A stretch of 9,324 nucleotides of DNA from Rhodospirillales bacterium (GTDB lineage Bacteria > Pseudomonadota > Alphaproteobacteria > UBA9219): assembly GCA_015654915.1 (NCBI GenBank), contig JAATFY010000151.1, forward strand, positions 1-9,324, given 5' to 3'. Made by a program: the position numbers and the translations under genes. The notes under the pieces were generated by a model. The model was not told the origin of the DNA, searched no databases, and was given only the letters and a program-made list of their open reading frames with translations. Every line of letters begins with the position of its first letter. The stretch's first letter is position 1. Positions 6,042 to 9,324 of the stretch are shown here, in pieces.

Positions 6042-6631
6042 TCAATCGAAAACCTCGCTGGGATAGGCGCCCCAGAAGTCGGATTTGCGCACATAGCCCT
6101 TGATGCCATTGAACTTTACCTTGCACCAGTCTTTGGCGCAGGACACCAACTGTCCCGTCGTGCCGATTTCAAGCCGCGCCACGACCGGCGCTTTTTCATC
6201 ACTGTCCTGATGCATCTCGCGCAGGCCGCCGGTGATGATCGCGGCGCGCTTGCCGGACAAAGCGCTTTTATGCACCCAACCTTCGGCGCCGTCGGGGTCG
6301 CGCACGCGACGCCAGATTTCATATTCGGCGATGATCTCGACCGGCAGTCCCTGATGCCCGAATACCCATTCGATCGGATAGCGCGTGCCCGGCCCCGTGC
6401 GCATGTTCACTTCATTCGAACGCAGGGAGGCAAAGCGCGGCAAAGGCAAACCGGATGTTCCCTTGCCGCCTTCGGTTTCACTCTCGTTGACGGCGGCGAT
6501 GGCATTCGTGCTCAGCATTAAAGCAAACAGAATAAGACAAACAAATGTTGTCATGCCCGCGCAGGCGGGCATCCATCTTGAGGAAAGAAAAAATGGATTC
6601 CCGCATTCGCGGGAAGGACGGGGTTTATTTT

Positions 6632-6635
<4 letters not shown>
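6042..6635 (-). CDS. Secreted bacterial SH3-domain protein with repeat-bearing N-terminus
   Basis: Predicted exported protein with two SH3-type (SH3b/DUF1058-like) modules, a family associated with cell-wall binding. Module 1 runs from about 72 to 125, with VNMRTGPGTRYPI (76-88) and IWRRVRDPDGAEGWVHKS (107-124). Module 2 runs from about 130 to 187, with WCKVKFNGIKGYVRKSD (170-186). A hydrophobic export core, TTFVCLILFALML (29-41), is followed by STNAIAA, a plausible signal-peptidase site. From ATG 6635 the protein is 197 residues. This start gives an ATGA overlap with the tgt stop and has GGAGA 10 bases upstream. Residues 5-28 are translated palindromic repeat, giving an odd stretch with CGNP and WMPACAGM. 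Removing it would leave a normal short signal peptide starting Met-Lys-Asn-Lys. An alternative start is ATG 6552-6554 inside the repeat hairpin, but that start lacks a ribosome site and a charged n-region. It is third in the queA-tgt operon. Confidence 0.85.
6548..6576 (+). repeat. Palindromic repeat unit, left half of 74-bp element
   Basis: The stem is ATGCCCGC / GCGGGCAT around a GCAG loop. The complementary strand of the left stem arm contains the alternative SH3 start codon (6552-6554). Confidence 0.85.
6593..6621 (-). repeat. Palindromic repeat unit, right half of 74-bp element
   Basis: The stem is TTCCCGC / GCGGGAA around a 4-base loop. Compared with its partner, a G-C pair has become T-A, so pairing is kept. 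Confidence 0.85.
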
Positions 6636-7779
<1,144 letters not shown>

Positions 7780-7783
<4 letters not shown>

Positions 7784-8841
7784 ATGGCTTTTTCCAGCAA
7801 GGTTGCGTCGCCATAAGAATAGAAACGGTAATCCTGCGCAATGGCGTATTTATAGGCGTCCCGCATGCGTTCCAGCCCTGAAAAAGCGCAAACCAGCATG
7901 AAAAGTGTCGATTTCGGCAGATGGAAGTTGGTCAGAAGCGCGTCCACCGCCCTGAAGCGATAACCTGGATAAATGAAAATCGACGTATTGCCCGCGAAAG
8001 GGCGGAGAACACCTTGTTCATCGCCGGCGCTTTCCAGAAGGCGCAGGGAAGTCGTGCCGACTGCAACGATGCGCCGGCCTTCCTGTTTTGCCTTGTTGAT
8101 TTCCGCCGCAGCAGCGACAGTGATCTCGCCCCATTCCGCATGCATGACGTGATCCTGCAGACGTTCCGCTTTTACCGGCAGGAAAGTTCCGGCGCCGACA
8201 TGCAAAGTAAGTGTGACACGTTTGATGCCCTGAGCCTCCAGCTTCGCCAGAAGTTCCGGCGTGAAATGCAAGCCGGCGGTGGGCGCAGCGACCGCGCCTT
8301 CGCGCAATGCATAAACAGTCTGGTAACGCGCCTGATCCTGTTTGGCCTCACCTGCTCCACGCTTGATATAGGGCGGCAACGGCGGCTCGCCATGAAGTTG
8401 CAGCAGCGCCATCAGTTTGTCGTCCGGCACCGAAAAACGGATCAGGATTTCGCCGCTGTCGTGCTTTTCCAGAATTTCGGCGGCAAAATCCGGCGCAAAA
8501 ATGATTGTGTCGGCCACGCGCAATCTTTTCCCCGGCCGCGCAAAAGCCAGCCATGTTTGCGGTGCTTGTTTTTTGTGCAGCAACACTTCAACGGAAACAT
8601 CACCGCGCTTGCCGTAGAGCCGCGCCGGAATAACCTTGGTGTCGTTCATCACCAGCAAATCGTCGGGACGCAGCAAATCCGGCAAATCATAAATATTGTG
8701 ATCGGCCAGAATATCCGGTTTGACGTGCAAAAGCCGCGCATGGTCGCGCGGTTCGGCAGGATTTTGCGCGATGCGCTCGGGCGGCAGCGCGAAGTCAAAA
8801 TCGTCCGTGCGCCAGTCGCGCGGTTGGAGTACAGCTGTCAT
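7780..8841 (-). CDS. queA: S-adenosylmethionine:tRNA ribosyltransferase-isomerase
   Basis: Transfers and rearranges the ribosyl part of S-adenosylmethionine onto preQ1 at tRNA position 34, forming epoxyqueuosine after Tgt has acted. It is 353 residues, of normal length. Family segments in order: FDFALPPERIAQNPAEPRD (15-33), LLVMNDTKVIPARLYG (62-77), PLPPYIKR (154-161), AAPTAGLHFT (185-194), LHVGAGTFLPV (213-223), VGTTSLRLLES, then near the end LLTNFHLPKSTLFMLV and RFYSYGDATLL. Start ATG 8841 gives the expected N-terminus, but no purine-rich ribosome site precedes it (the - strand upstream is CCTCTCCTC). A TTATAC hexamer 10 bases before the ATG could be a -10 of a nearly leaderless message, though no matching -35 is clear. 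It heads the queA-tgt-SH3 coupled group. Confidence 0.97.
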
Positions 8842-8885
8842 GAGGAGAGGTATAACGGTGCGCGATCTTCCCGCCTAGAGGAAGC

Positions 8886-9324
8886 TTACTCCACAACCCG
8901 CCAGCTGCCGTCGGGTTGCAGGCAGGCGGTGCCGTAGCTTTCCTGAATGCGGCCGCCGAGCCGGACACGCTGCGAATATTCGCGGCAATAGCTGCCCACG
9001 GAATCGTCGACATAAATCGTCGATGGCTCCGGCGGCGGTGCGGGCGGCGCCACGTAATTCGGCGCATAGGCGGGCGCGTAATAAACCGGCGGATAATTGC
9101 TGGTATAGGCCGGCGCATAAGGCCGTCCGTATGCGAGGGCGTTATCACGATCCATTGAATGGCCGATATTGTTGCCGACCAGGCCGCCGAGAAAAACGCC
9201 ACCGATAGTGGCCGCCGTATTGCCCGATCCGCGCCCGAACTGGCTGCCGATAAAGCCGCCGGTGCCCGCGCCCAACAGGGTGCCGACCAGCTCATCCTGA
9301 CCGGCATAGGCCGGAGAAATTGCA
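8886..9324 (-). CDS. Glycine-zipper surface protein, 17-kDa-antigen-like (5' end outside window)
   Basis: Predicted exported or envelope protein. The frame is open to the right edge: upstream of the first possible TTG (9275) it reads ...AISPAYAGQDELVGTL. This looks like the end of a signal peptide, so the start is outside the window. A glycine-zipper membrane-interacting segment follows (GAGTGGFIGSQFGRG, then GGVFLGGLVGNNIG, about 9185-9272). After it comes a Tyr/Pro-rich linker (YAPAY and PPAPPPEP stretches). The C-terminal module contains YCREYSQRVRLGGRIQESYG followed by TAC and PDGSWRV. That combination matches the glycine-zipper/Rickettsia 17-kDa surface antigen type found across alphaproteobacteria. 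The two cysteines of the C-terminal module could form a disulfide. It is 44 bases upstream of queA on the same strand, with no visible terminator between them, so read-through is possible. Its function is not established. Confidence 0.82.
   Translation of the reverse strand, partial: AISPAYAGQDELVGTLLGAGTGGFIGSQFGRGSGNTAATIGGVFLGGLVGNNIGHSMDRDNALAYGRPYAPAYTSNYPPVYYAPAYAPNYVAPPAPPPEPSTIYVDDSVGSYCREYSQRVRLGGRIQESYGTACLQPDGSWRVVE

Larger units (their letters stand above)
6548..6621. mobile_element. 74-bp paired palindromic repeat inside the SH3 gene
   Basis: Two inverted 29-bp units (6548-6576 and 6593-6621) separated by 16 A-rich bases. Each forms a 7-8 bp stem with a 4-base loop. The units agree at 22 of 29 positions when aligned in the same orientation. 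The layout (head outward, tail inward) matches the other two elements, with a diverged TTGTCATGCCC/CCGTCCTTCCC head. The reading frame of the SH3 gene stays open across it. Boundaries are uncertain by a base or two. Confidence 0.75.

Noticed and set aside
5891..6109. 72-codon - strand frame across the 152-bp element
   Set aside because: It overlaps the SH3 gene's end and consists largely of translated repeat (for example HSGESRNP). No independent gene support.
4163..6621. CRISPR array
   Set aside because: Only three inverted pairs with spacers of very different lengths; no regular direct repeats and no cas genes.
7921..8937. 338-codon + strand frame opposite queA
   Set aside because: Antisense shadow of queA with no ribosome site and no recognisable motif.
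9273..9275. TTG as the start of the glycine-zipper gene
   Set aside because: It is in the middle of the glycine zipper and the frame continues upstream to the edge with a signal-peptide-like end.

Overview
The window is a gene-dense, fairly GC-rich bacterial chromosome segment. Gene content and order point to an alphaproteobacterium: ftsX followed by a DUF218/YdcF gene and plsC, coaBC beside dut, queA-tgt followed by an SH3 gene, and a Tgt closely resembling the Zymomonas enzyme. I cannot place it below class level. No plasmid, phage, rRNA, tRNA or CRISPR signature is visible.

Layout. The left third is on the + strand: a class I SAM methyltransferase (cut by the window edge), ftsX, a DUF218/YdcF-family membrane protein and a PlsC-type acyltransferase. 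All three junctions are 4-base stop/start overlaps, so this is one tightly coupled envelope operon. An unrecognised 213-residue gene follows in its own context and ends 7 bases from the convergent dut gene. Everything to the right is on the - strand. In transcription order it is: a glycine-zipper surface lipoprotein/antigen-like gene (cut by the right edge), queA, tgt, a secreted SH3-domain protein, coaBC, a small GIY-YIG nuclease gene and dut. queA, tgt and the SH3 gene are joined by ATGA overlaps. QueA and Tgt carry out successive steps of tRNA queuosine modification, CoaBC makes 4'-phosphopantetheine for coenzyme A, and Dut removes dUTP.

The most interesting layer is a family of palindromic repeats not explained by the genes. 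Three elements have the same design: two hairpin-forming units in inverted orientation, with the TTACGTCATTCC-like or TTGTCATGCC-like 'head' outward and the CCAG/CCAT 'tail' inward. Their contents differ: 16 nt (6548-6621), 94 nt (5886-6037) and 352 nt that is almost filled by a GIY-YIG endonuclease gene (4163-4645). The GIY-YIG cassette fits exactly into the coaBC-dut junction, a normally adjacent pair in alphaproteobacteria. The smallest element sits in frame inside the signal-peptide coding region of the SH3 gene. Units differ from each other with paired, stem-preserving base changes. My main inference is that this is a mobile palindromic-repeat family, possibly mobilised by the GIY-YIG protein, with small non-autonomous derivatives nearby. 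Function and mobility are not shown by the sequence alone.
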